Assembly: GCF_012277275.1 (NCBI RefSeq)
Contig: NZ_CP051155.1
Span: 248,001 to 312,000, forward strand
Source: Gephyromycinifex aptenodytis
GTDB taxonomy: Bacteria; Actinomycetota; Actinomycetes; Actinomycetales; Dermatophilaceae
Length of the DNA: 64,000 nucleotides
Direction of reading: 5' to 3'
Shown here: piece after piece, positions 29,287 through 37,589 of the stretch
How the letters are laid out: each line of letters opens with the position of its first letter
Position numbering within the stretch: the first letter of the stretch is position 1
Notes under the pieces: model-generated
Seen by the model: the letters and a program-made list of their open reading frames with translations, nothing else
Told to the model about the DNA's origin: nothing
Databases searched by the model: none
Made by a program: the position numbers and the translations under genes

Positions 29287-29607
29287 GACCGGTGGAGTAG
29301 CCGGCGGAGCCGACATCGCCGATCTGTTGCCAGGCGGTGACCTGGTCACCGACGTTGACGTGAAGGCCGGTCTCCCACAGGTGGACGTAGGCGGTGGCGA
29401 CCTTCTGTCCGCCGATGGTGTGTTCGATGATGATCAGCCCGCCCTACCCGCCGGACATCGAGGTGTGAGCGACCACCCCGTCGACGGCCGCGAAGATCTG
29501 GGTGCTATCGGGGCGGACTAGCCCGTGCCGGTGTGGAGCTTGTGTTCCCCGGTGATGGGGTGGACTCGCACCCCAAACGGTGAGGTGGCGACCCAGGTGC
29601 TCTCAGA
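29287..29607 (-). pseudogene. Broken M23-family peptidase (cell wall endopeptidase of a transfer system)
   Basis: Minus-strand reading starts STWVATSPFGVRVHPITGEH then KLHTGTG and a TAG where active enzymes have the HTGxD metal site. A shifted frame continues IFAAVDGVVAHTSMSGG, a second stop, GLIIIEHTIGGQKVATAYVH and NVGDQVTAWQQIGDVGSAGY, ending STGP where HLHFE should follow. So the catalytic Asp and the HxH are both lost and there are two stops plus a frameshift. Such M23 peptidases are standard parts of actinobacterial conjugative elements. The upstream end abuts the ABC-F fragment at 29611. Confidence 0.7.
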
Positions 29608-29610
29608 CAA

Positions 29611-29737
29611 GAGGCTTGCGGATCTGGTCAGCGTTGAGTTCTTCGAGCTGCCGCGCGAAGTCGTTCACGCGGCGAGACACCATAGTGGCGTTACGGTCGG
29701 CGTAGAACTTCTTGGCCACTCGCGACTCGGACCGGGG
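29611..29737 (-). pseudogene. Fragment of an ABC-F ATPase gene (near-copy of part of the gene at 45913-47646)
   Basis: These 127 bp match 46581-46707 in the ABC-F gene with only two differences, both non-synonymous (Arg to Gln and Val to Met). It encodes the inter-domain linker part SRVAKKFYADRNATMVSRRV then NDFARQLEELNADQIRKP. Neither ATPase domain is present. The orientation is the same as in the intact gene about 17 kb away. Confidence 0.85.
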
Positions 29738-29789
29738 GGGGGTTGACCGAACGAACCAAAATGGTCAAGGTCCGCCGACTTACAGTCAA

Positions 29790-30044
29790 CGGCGGTATCT
29801 CTTTACTGGTTTTGGCGATGCTGTTAATGCTGCCGGTTTTGGTGTCCCGCAAAGTCGCCGTCGAGTGTTTGTACTAGGGTCCCGCTCAGCGGGGGTGCCG
29901 GTGCTGCAAGCGCCTAGTTCCAGTCGTGTAACGGTCGCAGAGGCTTTTAAAGGTTTGCCTGATTTGAGAAAAGACTTGACACACCTTCTCGGTGTCGACT
30001 CGAAATACGCGAAAATTCTGGTGGGCACTGCTGTTGACCCCTGA
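29790..30044 (+). pseudogene. Fragment of a DNA (cytosine-5-) methyltransferase
   Basis: A plus-strand frame reads VNAAGFGVPQSRRRVFVLGS, which is the conserved NAxxxGVPQxRxRVF motif VIII region of C5 methyltransferases, followed by VTVAEAFKGLPDL, the typical next element before the target-recognition domain. The catalytic PCQ motif (IV), the ENV motif (VI) and the C-terminal motifs IX-X are absent. The DNA is visibly richer in A/T than its neighbours. Probable remnant of a restriction-modification gene from the former mobile element. Confidence 0.65.
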
Positions 30045-30361
30045 GACCTTTGGTGCGCCTCGACGTTATGACCCTGCGCTATTGACCGGTTCGCTCCGGA
30101 CAGTGGGTGAATCGGACGAGGGGACGTGTGTGAGCCTTGGTCAGCCCCTGTTCCGGCACGAAGATCTCCTAGTGCGTTTCGGAGTGGTAGGTAGCAGGCG
30201 TCGGCCAAGTGGCCCGCCACAGGTCGAGCTGAGGTGCGCGCTGACAGACCTGATGTCCGTACATTCGCGCACCTCAGCGACGGGTCCTACTGCCGCGGTC
30301 CTGACCGGTGAGATCGGCGGTTGCGGCCTGCCGTTCGGAGGTCCCCGGTTAAGGCCTCGTC
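30045..30361. other. Non-coding stretch with a long inverted repeat
   Basis: No supported gene. It contains a perfect 13-bp inverted repeat (30228-30240 with 30266-30278) spaced by 25 bp, downstream of the last permease gene of the alpha-xyloside operon. It could act as that operon's terminator although no T tract follows, or be a relic of a mobile element. Confidence 0.5.
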
Positions 30362-31249
30362 TTAGCCCTTGGTGGCGCCGCCCGCTAGCCCCGCCACGAT
30401 GTATCGCTGCATGACGACGAAGATCACCAGGACTGGGGCCGCAATAATCCCGGCAGTAGCCATGAGGTCGTTCCAGGCCGTGCCGTATTGGCCGATGATC
30501 CTGTTCAGCGCCACCGTGAGTGGTTGAATGGTCTGTTCAGTCGTGAGCGTAAGGGCGAAGGTGAATTCTCCCCACGCCATAAGGAAGGCGAACGAACCGA
30601 TCATAATGATCCCGGGCCTGATCGTGGGGATTATGATTCGGATGATCGTGCTAACTACCCCCAGTCCGTCCAGTCTAGCGGCCTCCTCTACTTCCACCGG
30701 AAACATCTTAAAATAGGGTCTCAGCAAGATGACGGCAAAAGGCAGTGTTACCGAGATGTCCGCGAGGATGACGGAGATGTAAGAGTTGGTGAGACCCATT
30801 TGTCGGAACATGACGAAGAGCGGTACGGAGATTGCAATCGCAGGCAGGAGTTGAACCACCGTCAGCATGATCATCATCGATGTTGTAATGCCGCTACGCA
30901 ATCTTGCGACTGCATAGGATGCCGGTATAGCAATACACAGCGTCAGGATCAAGACGGACGAGGCAATTATCGTGCTGTTCAGGAAAGCCTGCGGGATGCC
31001 GTACGTCGTGGAGAAAACTGCTTTATAGGACCCGAGGTATGGGTCTGCAGGGAACATCTGGGGAGGTACGGAAAACATATCTTTGCCCGTTTTGAATGAG
31101 GTGTTCACCATCCAGTACACCGGGAAGAGATATGCGGCTGCGATAAGCCACGCGACGGTCGACTTGACCACGGTCTGGCGCCGCTTAATCGAAACCCGGC
31201 TGCGCTTCGCCGACTGGACGTGGTCGGCGGGCATAGCGATACTGCTCAT
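30362..31249 (-). CDS. Carbohydrate ABC transporter permease (MalG-like)
   Basis: An inner-membrane permease of 295 residues with six hydrophobic segments. The N-terminus is basic (SAKRSRVSIKRRQ). The cytoplasmic EAA loop EAARLDGLGVVSTIIRIIIP, which docks the ATPase, is clear near residue 200. It overlaps the upstream permease gene by 4 bp (ATGA), with AGGAGGAG just before the ATG, so translation is coupled. Last gene of the operon alpha-xylosidase / binding protein / permease / permease. No ATPase gene is in the operon; a shared MsiK-type ATPase elsewhere is the usual actinobacterial solution. Substrate is inferred from the neighbouring alpha-xylosidase: alpha-xylosides such as isoprimeverose. 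Confidence 0.9.
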   Translation of the reverse strand: MSSIAMPADHVQSAKRSRVSIKRRQTVVKSTVAWLIAAAYLFPVYWMVNTSFKTGKDMFSVPPQMFPADPYLGSYKAVFSTTYGIPQAFLNSTIIASSVLILTLCIAIPASYAVARLRSGITTSMMIMLTVVQLLPAIAISVPLFVMFRQMGLTNSYISVILADISVTLPFAVILLRPYFKMFPVEVEEAARLDGLGVVSTIIRIIIPTIRPGIIMIGSFAFLMAWGEFTFALTLTTEQTIQPLTVALNRIIGQYGTAWNDLMATAGIIAAPVLVIFVVMQRYIVAGLAGGATKG

Positions 31250-32184
31250 CTCTCCTCCTCGTTGAGGCTCTTGACGTAGAAGTAGGACAGGGTCAAGGGG
31301 AGGATCAGCGTCACGGCTGACGCAGCAGCGCCGGTTCCGAACTGGAAGAAGCTGAAAGTCTCCAAGTAGGTGTAGATGGGCAGTGTGGTTGTGGAATTGA
31401 CGGGGCCGCCGCGTGTCATGGTGTAAATGAGGTCGAAGACCTTATAGGTATTAATGACACCGAGCAGGAGGACTGAGATGGATACAGGCCTCATGATAGG
31501 GAAAGTGATGTTCGTGAATTGTTGCCACCGGGAAGCGCCATCGACTGCGGCAGCTTCGTAGAGCGTTTCATCAATGAGGTGCAGCCCGGATAGCAGCAAA
31601 AGCATGTTGAACGGGATCCCTACCCACAGGTTAGCGATGATGACAGCCAGCATGGCGGTGCTGCCCTGCGACAGCCAGCGGACGGGTTCATCGGTTAGAC
31701 CGAGGCTCATCATGAAGTAGTTGAGAACGCCGTAGTCGCTGTCAAACATCCACCTGAAGATAGTCGCTGTGACGACGGGCGGTAGGATCCAACCCACCAG
31801 CAGTAGAGCCCGAATTGGCCCGTTGCCTGGGAAGGGTTTGCGGAAGAACAGAGCTAGGACGAATCCGAATAGATACTGAAGCGCCAAGCACGAAACCGTG
31901 AAAATCAGACTGAGTAGGGCGGAGTCCCAGAAATCTGGGTTGCCAAGTACCTTGGCGTAGTTCTCCGACCCCACAAAGGGAAGGGACCCTGAGATCAGAT
32001 TCGCGCCTGACGCATCAGTGACGCTCAAGTACATGTTGTACAGCAGCGGGAACGCGAGGAATATCGCGATGTAGATTACGGCCGGGGCTGCCAACGCCAG
32101 GCCCAAACGTCGGATCTGCATCTGATGTGTAGACCGACGTTTGGGTGGCGTGTTGGCCGCTCTGTGTGCGGAGCGGGTGGACAT
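31246..32184 (-). CDS. Sugar ABC transporter permease (MalF-like)
   Basis: A 312-residue permease with six membrane segments, the first at about residues 28-48. The EAA loop YEAAAVDGASRWQQFTNITF near residue 215 binds the ATPase. Length fits the short MalF type without a large periplasmic loop. It begins 2 bp after the stop of the binding-protein gene and overlaps the next permease by 4 bp. It forms a heterodimer with the MalG-like partner. Confidence 0.9.
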   Translation of the reverse strand: MSTRSAHRAANTPPKRRSTHQMQIRRLGLALAAPAVIYIAIFLAFPLLYNMYLSVTDASGANLISGSLPFVGSENYAKVLGNPDFWDSALLSLIFTVSCLALQYLFGFVLALFFRKPFPGNGPIRALLLVGWILPPVVTATIFRWMFDSDYGVLNYFMMSLGLTDEPVRWLSQGSTAMLAVIIANLWVGIPFNMLLLLSGLHLIDETLYEAAAVDGASRWQQFTNITFPIMRPVSISVLLLGVINTYKVFDLIYTMTRGGPVNSTTTLPIYTYLETFSFFQFGTGAAASAVTLILPLTLSYFYVKSLNEEER

Positions 32185-32186
32185 GA

Positions 32187-33443
32187 TCAGGGAAGGAGCG
32201 GCGTGATGGTCTGGGCGGCAGAGGCAGCAGCGTCCGTGGCCGTGGCTGCTCCGGTGAGGACCTTTTGTAGCGCCTCCTGAATACCTGCAGAAATCTCGTT
32301 GTACTTGGCGCCATAGGCGCGGGCATGCGCAACATCAAGCTGAGATTCGAAAACCTGCATGTCGGGATCGCTCGAAAGTTTGAGTTCGCCCTTCAGGTCT
32401 ACCCGGCTGGAGAGCTGTCCAGACTCATCGCAGAATGTCTTCGCACCTTCCTTGCCGGTCAGGTACTCCAGGAATTCAACAGCCGCTGCAGGCTGCTTGG
32501 CCTGATCAAAGGCGACGACGTTCTCGCCGCCGAGGCCGGTAGCAGCCACCTTGCCTGCAGGCAGCTTGGCAACACCGTAATTGACGTTAGCATCCTTGAG
32601 GTTCTGGAGTTCCCACGGACCGTTGATCATCATGGCGGCCTTACCGTTGAGGAACTGGGTCCGCGCATCTTCCTGGGAGTAGTTGGCCACTGAACTTGAC
32701 ATCGAACCGTCGTCGATAAGGTCCTTCATGAACTGCAGGGCGGTCGCGCCGTCGGTTGCGAAGCTGTCTAGGTCGCCACCGGTCTGCCATAGGAAAGGCA
32801 GGAACTGGAAGGTTCCCTGTTCGTTCTTGACCCCGCTCATCGCGATACCTTGCTCCTCGCCAGAGCTTAGCTTTTTCGCCGTGGAACGAAGTTCCTCCCA
32901 GTTGGTGGGGACTTCGACGCCAGCGTTCTTGAACTTGTCCTTGCTGTAATAAAGTGCAAGGTTGTTGCTGTTGAGTGGCAGGCCAAACGTCTTGCCGTCC
33001 ACCTGCGTACTTTGCCAAGGGCCGGGGAAGAACTCGTTTGCCTTGCTGCCGGCGATGGGGGTGATGTCCTTGAGGAGGCCCAGCGATGCGAAGTTCTGGG
33101 TGTCGACGACGTCGACTACAGCAACGTCGGGAACCGATCCGCCCACGCCTCCCTGGACGATGGCCTTCGCGAGATCGGAGTAAGCGAATGAAGTCCGTTT
33201 GATAGTGACTCCGGGGTTGGCTGACTCGAAGGCCGCCACCGCGCTCTCCATGGCAGTGTGGCTGGCCCCTTGACCGAGGTAGTCCCAGACCTCCAGGACG
33301 ACAGGGCCCGATGCGGTCCCGTCGGAGGTGCCAGGGGCATTACTGGTTCCGCAGGCGGACAATGCGAGTGTGCCCGCGGCGATGGTGGCGATCGTGGCGA
33401 TGGCAAGCTTGGGACGCCGGGGGGTGGAGGACGTGTTTCGCAT
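32187..33443 (-). CDS. Extracellular sugar-binding lipoprotein of an ABC transporter
   Basis: A family 1 (MalE-like) solute-binding protein of 418 residues. A signal peptide ends in the lipobox LALSAC about residue 30, so it is anchored to the outer face of the membrane. Body features include VVLEVWDYLGQG, the conserved AFESANPGVTIKRTSF and NGKAAMMINGPWEL. It lies 55 bp downstream of the alpha-xylosidase gene and 2 bp before the permeases. The ligand is not readable from sequence; the operon suggests an alpha-xyloside or xyloglucan-derived oligosaccharide. Confidence 0.92.
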   Translation of the reverse strand: MRNTSSTPRRPKLAIATIATIAAGTLALSACGTSNAPGTSDGTASGPVVLEVWDYLGQGASHTAMESAVAAFESANPGVTIKRTSFAYSDLAKAIVQGGVGGSVPDVAVVDVVDTQNFASLGLLKDITPIAGSKANEFFPGPWQSTQVDGKTFGLPLNSNNLALYYSKDKFKNAGVEVPTNWEELRSTAKKLSSGEEQGIAMSGVKNEQGTFQFLPFLWQTGGDLDSFATDGATALQFMKDLIDDGSMSSSVANYSQEDARTQFLNGKAAMMINGPWELQNLKDANVNYGVAKLPAGKVAATGLGGENVVAFDQAKQPAAAVEFLEYLTGKEGAKTFCDESGQLSSRVDLKGELKLSSDPDMQVFESQLDVAHARAYGAKYNEISAGIQEALQKVLTGAATATDAAASAAQTITPLLP

Positions 33444-33498
33444 GTGGGTTCTCTACTTTCGTCGTGCTTCTGGTGGGTGGGTAGGGATTGTTGCGTTC

Positions 33499-35823
33499 TC
33501 AGGCCAGGCGAAACACGAGGACGTTGTCCTGAGGTTCCAGCACAGTTCCGCCGATAATCTCCGATGCGGGAACGTCCTTTGCGCTCCGTCCCGTAACTAG
33601 GTTCTCGATGGAGGCACCGACGATGGCGGCTTTCCACGGCTGGGAGGTGCCAGCGGCGCTCACGGTCATATCTGCACCCTTGCGGGAGACCGTGAACTCG
33701 GCCCAAGTTCCATCGGGGTGGGGAGCCCTCACAATTTTTGTCCCCTCGGTCGGGTTGACGATGTACAGCAACAGCTCGTTGCACCAGTCGTACTCTGGAC
33801 GGTCTGTCACTGCTCCGAGCGGTAATACTGTTCCGTCGGCAACAAGGAGCGGGAGGGTCTCCAAACCATGGGTCTGATGTACCCATCCGCGCCGCGTGAA
33901 GTGCTCGCCCGAGAGAATGTCGGTCCACCCGTCAGTGGGAAGGTAGACGTCAACTTCACCTGAGGCCGTAAAAACGGGAGCCACCAAGATATCCGGACCC
34001 AATAGGTACTGGGTATCGACATGTGTAGCGCCGCGATCATTCGGGTACTCCAGCACCATGTGACGCATCAAGGGCGTCCCGGCGTCCGTGATCTCTTGGG
34101 CGTGGGTGAGCAGGTAGGGCATCAGCCTGTTCTTCAGCGCTATGAAGCGTCTGGCCACCTCCACCGCCTTATCTCCGTAGTTCCACGGAACTCGGTAGGA
34201 GTGGGACCCGTGAAGACGGCTGTGGGAGGACAACATTCCAAACGGGAACCATCGGATGAACACGTCGTCTGTCGGCGTGCCCTCGAATCCGCCCATGTCG
34301 TGGCTCCAATATCCGAAACCGGACAATCCCAGGGAGAGCCCGCCTCGAAGGGTCTCGGCCATGGACACAAAGGTGGGTTCCGAATCGCCACCCCAGTGAA
34401 CGGGGAAGGACTGTCCGCCTGTCGTGGCGGCTCGAGCGAACACGAGGGCCTCGTCCTCACCCTTGACTTCAGCGATCGCCTCGAAGGCGGCTTTGTTGTA
34501 GAGGTAGGAGTAGAAGTTATGCATCTTGTGGGGATCGGAGCCGTCGTGCCAGACCACATCTGTAGGCACGCGCTCACCAAAGTCGGTTTTGAAGGAGTCG
34601 ACTCCCTGGGCGAGGAGCTTCTTCAGTTCGCCCTTCCACCAGGCAGTAGCGTCCGGATTCGTGAAGTCGACCCAGGCCATGCCGGACTGCCAGTGGTCCC
34701 ATTGGCGCACGGCGCCATCGGGGCGTTTGAGCAGGTATCCACGTCGTTTACCCTCTGCGAACAAATGGGAACGCTGACCGATGTACGGATTGATCCACAC
34801 GCACACCTTGAGGCCCCGCTCGTGGTAACGGGACAGCATCCCTTCAGGATCTGGGAATTTTGCCGGATCCCAGGTGAAGTCACACCAATGCGAGGGCCGC
34901 ATCCAGTAGCAGTCGAAGTGGAGGACGCTGAGGGGGAGTTCCAGCTCCTCCATCTTGTCCACGAAGCCGTTGACCGTCTCCTCGCTGTAGTCGGTAGTGA
35001 ACGAAGTGGAGAGCCACAACCCGTAGGACCATGCCGGCACCTGTGGTGCCCGTCCGGTTAGGGCCGTGTACTTGCGAAGGATGTCCTTGGGGGTGGGTCC
35101 GTAGATCAGGATGTATTCGAGCTTCTGACCAGGCACCGAGAATTGGACTCTCGTGTTGATTTCCGAGCCCACCTCCAGCGACACTCGCTCGGTGTGGTTG
35201 ACGAAAACTCCGTACCCAGCGTTGGTGAGATAGAAGGGGACATTCTTGTAGGCGTGTTCCGTGGCGGTTCCACCGTCGTCATTCCAGATGTCGACGCTTT
35301 GCCCGTTACGGACGGCCGGGCCAAATCGCTCGCCCAACCCGTAGACCGCTTCTCCTACAGCGAGCGTCAACTGCTCGTGTACAAACGTCTGGCCATCCGG
35401 GATGGTAACCAGCCCGGTGCTGCGGGGAATTGCGGAAGTCAGTTCCTTGCCTTTTGCGCGGAAGGAGACCATGTACTGATCAGCCCCCGAAACATGCACC
35501 TGGAGATCCCCGGTGCGCAAAATTGCCGTGCATCCCTCGACTGTGGCCTGCGGTGTCGCATCCAGGTCGGCGAGCTCAAAGCACGGCGTCAAGTCAGGCT
35601 CACCCTGGAAATGTTCCAGGCGTACTCTCACCACGTCTGGCGCCAGAGCATCGATAGTGGTGGTGAGTATTGGTGAGTCCAACTCGTCACCATGGCGGCG
35701 GACCACCCGAGTCGGGGCATACGCCACCAGACCGGTATCTGTAGCAAGAATTTCCTGGATCTGGCGTGGGTGCTCGACCACGTAGCCCGGTTTCTTAATC
35801 CAGTAACCATCTGTGAACTTCAT
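33499..35823 (-). CDS. yicI: Alpha-xylosidase, GH31 (YicI type)
   Basis: Releases alpha-linked xylose from the non-reducing end of short xylosides such as isoprimeverose. The 774 residues match the YicI subgroup in length and in motifs: MKFTDGYWIKKPGY at the start, GEAVYGLGERFGP, the nucleophile region DSFKTDFGERVPTD (Asp about residue 415), and the acid/base region FPVHWGGDSEPTF. YGLWLSTSFTTDYSEETV and WSHDMGGFEGTPTDDVF also fit. No signal peptide, so it acts in the cytoplasm on imported substrate. First structural gene of the operon, with a perfect palindromic operator 23 bp upstream of its start. The LacI-type regulator gene lies directly upstream on the same strand. Confidence 0.94.
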   Translation of the reverse strand: MKFTDGYWIKKPGYVVEHPRQIQEILATDTGLVAYAPTRVVRRHGDELDSPILTTTIDALAPDVVRVRLEHFQGEPDLTPCFELADLDATPQATVEGCTAILRTGDLQVHVSGADQYMVSFRAKGKELTSAIPRSTGLVTIPDGQTFVHEQLTLAVGEAVYGLGERFGPAVRNGQSVDIWNDDGGTATEHAYKNVPFYLTNAGYGVFVNHTERVSLEVGSEINTRVQFSVPGQKLEYILIYGPTPKDILRKYTALTGRAPQVPAWSYGLWLSTSFTTDYSEETVNGFVDKMEELELPLSVLHFDCYWMRPSHWCDFTWDPAKFPDPEGMLSRYHERGLKVCVWINPYIGQRSHLFAEGKRRGYLLKRPDGAVRQWDHWQSGMAWVDFTNPDATAWWKGELKKLLAQGVDSFKTDFGERVPTDVVWHDGSDPHKMHNFYSYLYNKAAFEAIAEVKGEDEALVFARAATTGGQSFPVHWGGDSEPTFVSMAETLRGGLSLGLSGFGYWSHDMGGFEGTPTDDVFIRWFPFGMLSSHSRLHGSHSYRVPWNYGDKAVEVARRFIALKNRLMPYLLTHAQEITDAGTPLMRHMVLEYPNDRGATHVDTQYLLGPDILVAPVFTASGEVDVYLPTDGWTDILSGEHFTRRGWVHQTHGLETLPLLVADGTVLPLGAVTDRPEYDWCNELLLYIVNPTEGTKIVRAPHPDGTWAEFTVSRKGADMTVSAAGTSQPWKAAIVGASIENLVTGRSAKDVPASEIIGGTVLEPQDNVLVFRLA

Positions 35824-35845
35824 CGTTCTTATCTCAATTCTGCTG

Positions 35846-35859
35846 TCGAACCGGTTCGA
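35846..35859. promoter_or_regulatory. LacI-type operator upstream of the alpha-xylosidase operon
   Basis: TCGAACCGGTTCGA is a perfect 14-bp palindrome 23 bp before the yicI start codon. Its CCGG-centred even symmetry is typical of LacI/GalR-family sites. A near-identical site lies upstream of the regulator gene at 36952-36967, supporting a specific operator. Confidence 0.7.
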
Positions 35860-35913
35860 TTTAGGTGTAAACGAATATTCCGATGGTCCTCATCCGCGGT
35901 AGTTGAGATCCGT

Positions 35914-36927
35914 TTACGTGGTGCGGGATGGTGCAGTTGTGCCGTGGTCGGCATACTCGGGACGCAGCAAAAGAGTTTGCGCATCCCTGGCCGGGTGCTG
36001 CAGTCGATCCACCAGCATCTCCACGGCCGCACGTGTCATCTCCGATGACGGATTTCGTACTCCGGAGACAGGAGGGGCAAAGTTGAGTCCGAGCTTGTCG
36101 ATGGAAACACCCACGACGGAGTAGTCCAGGGGAACCTGTGCGCCTGCATTGCTCAGCGCAGAGAACAGGGGGGCCGTGGCCGCTTCGTGCTGCACGACGA
36201 ACGCGGTCATCTCAGGATGTCTAGCCATCAACGACTCAACAGTTCGGACGGTTTCGAAGAAATCGTTGACGGCAGCAACTTCGACCACTCGTACGTCCGA
36301 GCTGTCAGCGGCATCACGCACACCGTTGCGAAATCTGGCGGCGTAGGTCATGCCAAGTTTGTGAGCGGCCTCGGGCGCTCCTAACAAGCAGATCGAACGG
36401 TGGCCGAGTTTGGCCAACTCCGCTATCAGTAGTGCGCCTGCCTCACCCCAGTCGACGTCCACACGATCCAGGTCACCCGCCTCGGGAGGCATTCCGACGA
36501 GCGTCGCCACGGCCCCCGCATCCTGTAGTGCCTTGGTCCGGGGATCATGCTCTTCGACGTCGAGGACGATAAATCCATCCACTTGCTTCGCTCGAACTAG
36601 TCGCTGCACACTGCGGAACGATTCGTCCCCGGTCACCAGGAGGACGTCATAGCCGCATGCGCGCGAAGCCTGGACAACACCGTTCACGAACTGGAGGGCG
36701 ACTTCTGGGGTGGCATTGGCTGCCATAGGGGCGAGCACCGCAAGGATCTGGGTGCTTGCAGTGGCAAGCGCGCGACCAGCTGCAGAGGGCCAGAAGTCCA
36801 TCTCGCGGATAGCGGCATGGACTCGCTCTTTTGTCTCTTCCGATATCGGGCGCTTCCCGCTCAAGGCGTAGGACACGGTTGACCGGCTGACGCCCAACCG
36901 CTGGGCAACGTCGCTGATGTTCACCAT
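35914..36927 (-). CDS. LacI family transcriptional regulator of the alpha-xyloside operon
   Basis: A 337-residue repressor from ATG 36927 (the frame is open further but upstream sequence is non-coding). Residues 3-50 form the LacI helix-turn-helix with the hinge (VNISDVAQRLGVSRSTVSYA, then LSGKRPISEETKERV). A periplasmic-binding-protein-like effector domain follows (QILAVLAPMAANATPEVALQ onward), with VDGFIVLDVEEHDPR and GHRSICLLGAPEAAH as usual landmarks. It precedes yicI on the same strand by 90 bp; the operators at 35846 and 36952 flank it, suggesting control of both itself and the operon. Inducer probably xylose or an alpha-xyloside. Confidence 0.92.
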   Translation of the reverse strand: MVNISDVAQRLGVSRSTVSYALSGKRPISEETKERVHAAIREMDFWPSAAGRALATASTQILAVLAPMAANATPEVALQFVNGVVQASRACGYDVLLVTGDESFRSVQRLVRAKQVDGFIVLDVEEHDPRTKALQDAGAVATLVGMPPEAGDLDRVDVDWGEAGALLIAELAKLGHRSICLLGAPEAAHKLGMTYAARFRNGVRDAADSSDVRVVEVAAVNDFFETVRTVESLMARHPEMTAFVVQHEAATAPLFSALSNAGAQVPLDYSVVGVSIDKLGLNFAPPVSGVRNPSSEMTRAAVEMLVDRLQHPARDAQTLLLRPEYADHGTTAPSRTT

Positions 36928-36951
36928 GATCGATCTGCACCCCCTTGTGCC

Positions 36952-36967
36952 ATCGAACCGCTTCGAT
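36952..36967. promoter_or_regulatory. LacI-type operator upstream of the regulator gene
   Basis: ATCGAACCGCTTCGAT is a 16-bp palindrome with a single central mismatch, matching the 35846 site at 13 of 14 core positions. It lies 25 bp upstream of the regulator's ATG, fitting negative autoregulation. Confidence 0.6.
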
Positions 36968-37032
36968 TCGTTCACACTATGACCCGCTATTCCGTATGTC
37001 AAGAGTTCCAAAAAACTCGATTCAGGGCGCAA

Positions 37033-37589
37033 CTGCCGCGCTGCCTCAGCTGAGCGGGGAGGTTGAATCGGCAGCGGTAGCGGGGTCGAGACAAATCGGA
37101 ATTTCTTCCAGCGCGTATTGAGAGGCTGTCAAAATGGCGATCAGCTGCCGGGCGCAGCCCTAGCCGAGAGCAACGATTTCTTGTGTCTCAGAGCGCGGGC
37201 CGACGCCGATGCAGGCCTTGGCGCACTGGCGCATTCGGGGGGCGGCTGTGGGCGCTGGTGCCATGTCCGTCGGCGCGGATGGCGCGCCCGGCATGGCGGG
37301 ACTGCTGCGGCAATCGTGAATTGGCGGGTCAGCGCGCCTCACCGCCTCGGTGGGGATCCTGGATCGCCCCTCATAGGTCCGGGCGTTGGCCGTGGTCTGC
37401 CCCCTGCCATCTTTGGTCGCTTTTCTCACCTCTGGCCCGCCGTTGATAGCAAGAACGCCTAGCCCGGCGGGCCAGCGCCTGACTGCGGCAGATGGCCGAG
37501 ACGGTGTGGGCGTTGCTCGCCCCCGACTTTCGACTGCAGTATTCAGGCTGTGGTCGGGGACGAGCCGCTCCTGATGGCTCAGTCAGGTA
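37033..37589. other. Intergenic stretch between the two sugar gene groups
   Basis: About 560 bp without a supported gene. Short frames exist on both strands but have no ribosome-binding sites and read as low-complexity Arg/Ala/Pro sequence. It follows the 3' end of the mmsB permease gene and precedes the LacI promoter. I see no clear terminator and no repeat. Confidence 0.45.

Noticed and set aside
37118-37462. Short plus-strand frame between the sugar gene groups
   Set aside because: Low-complexity Gly/Arg sequence with no ribosome-binding site or family resemblance.
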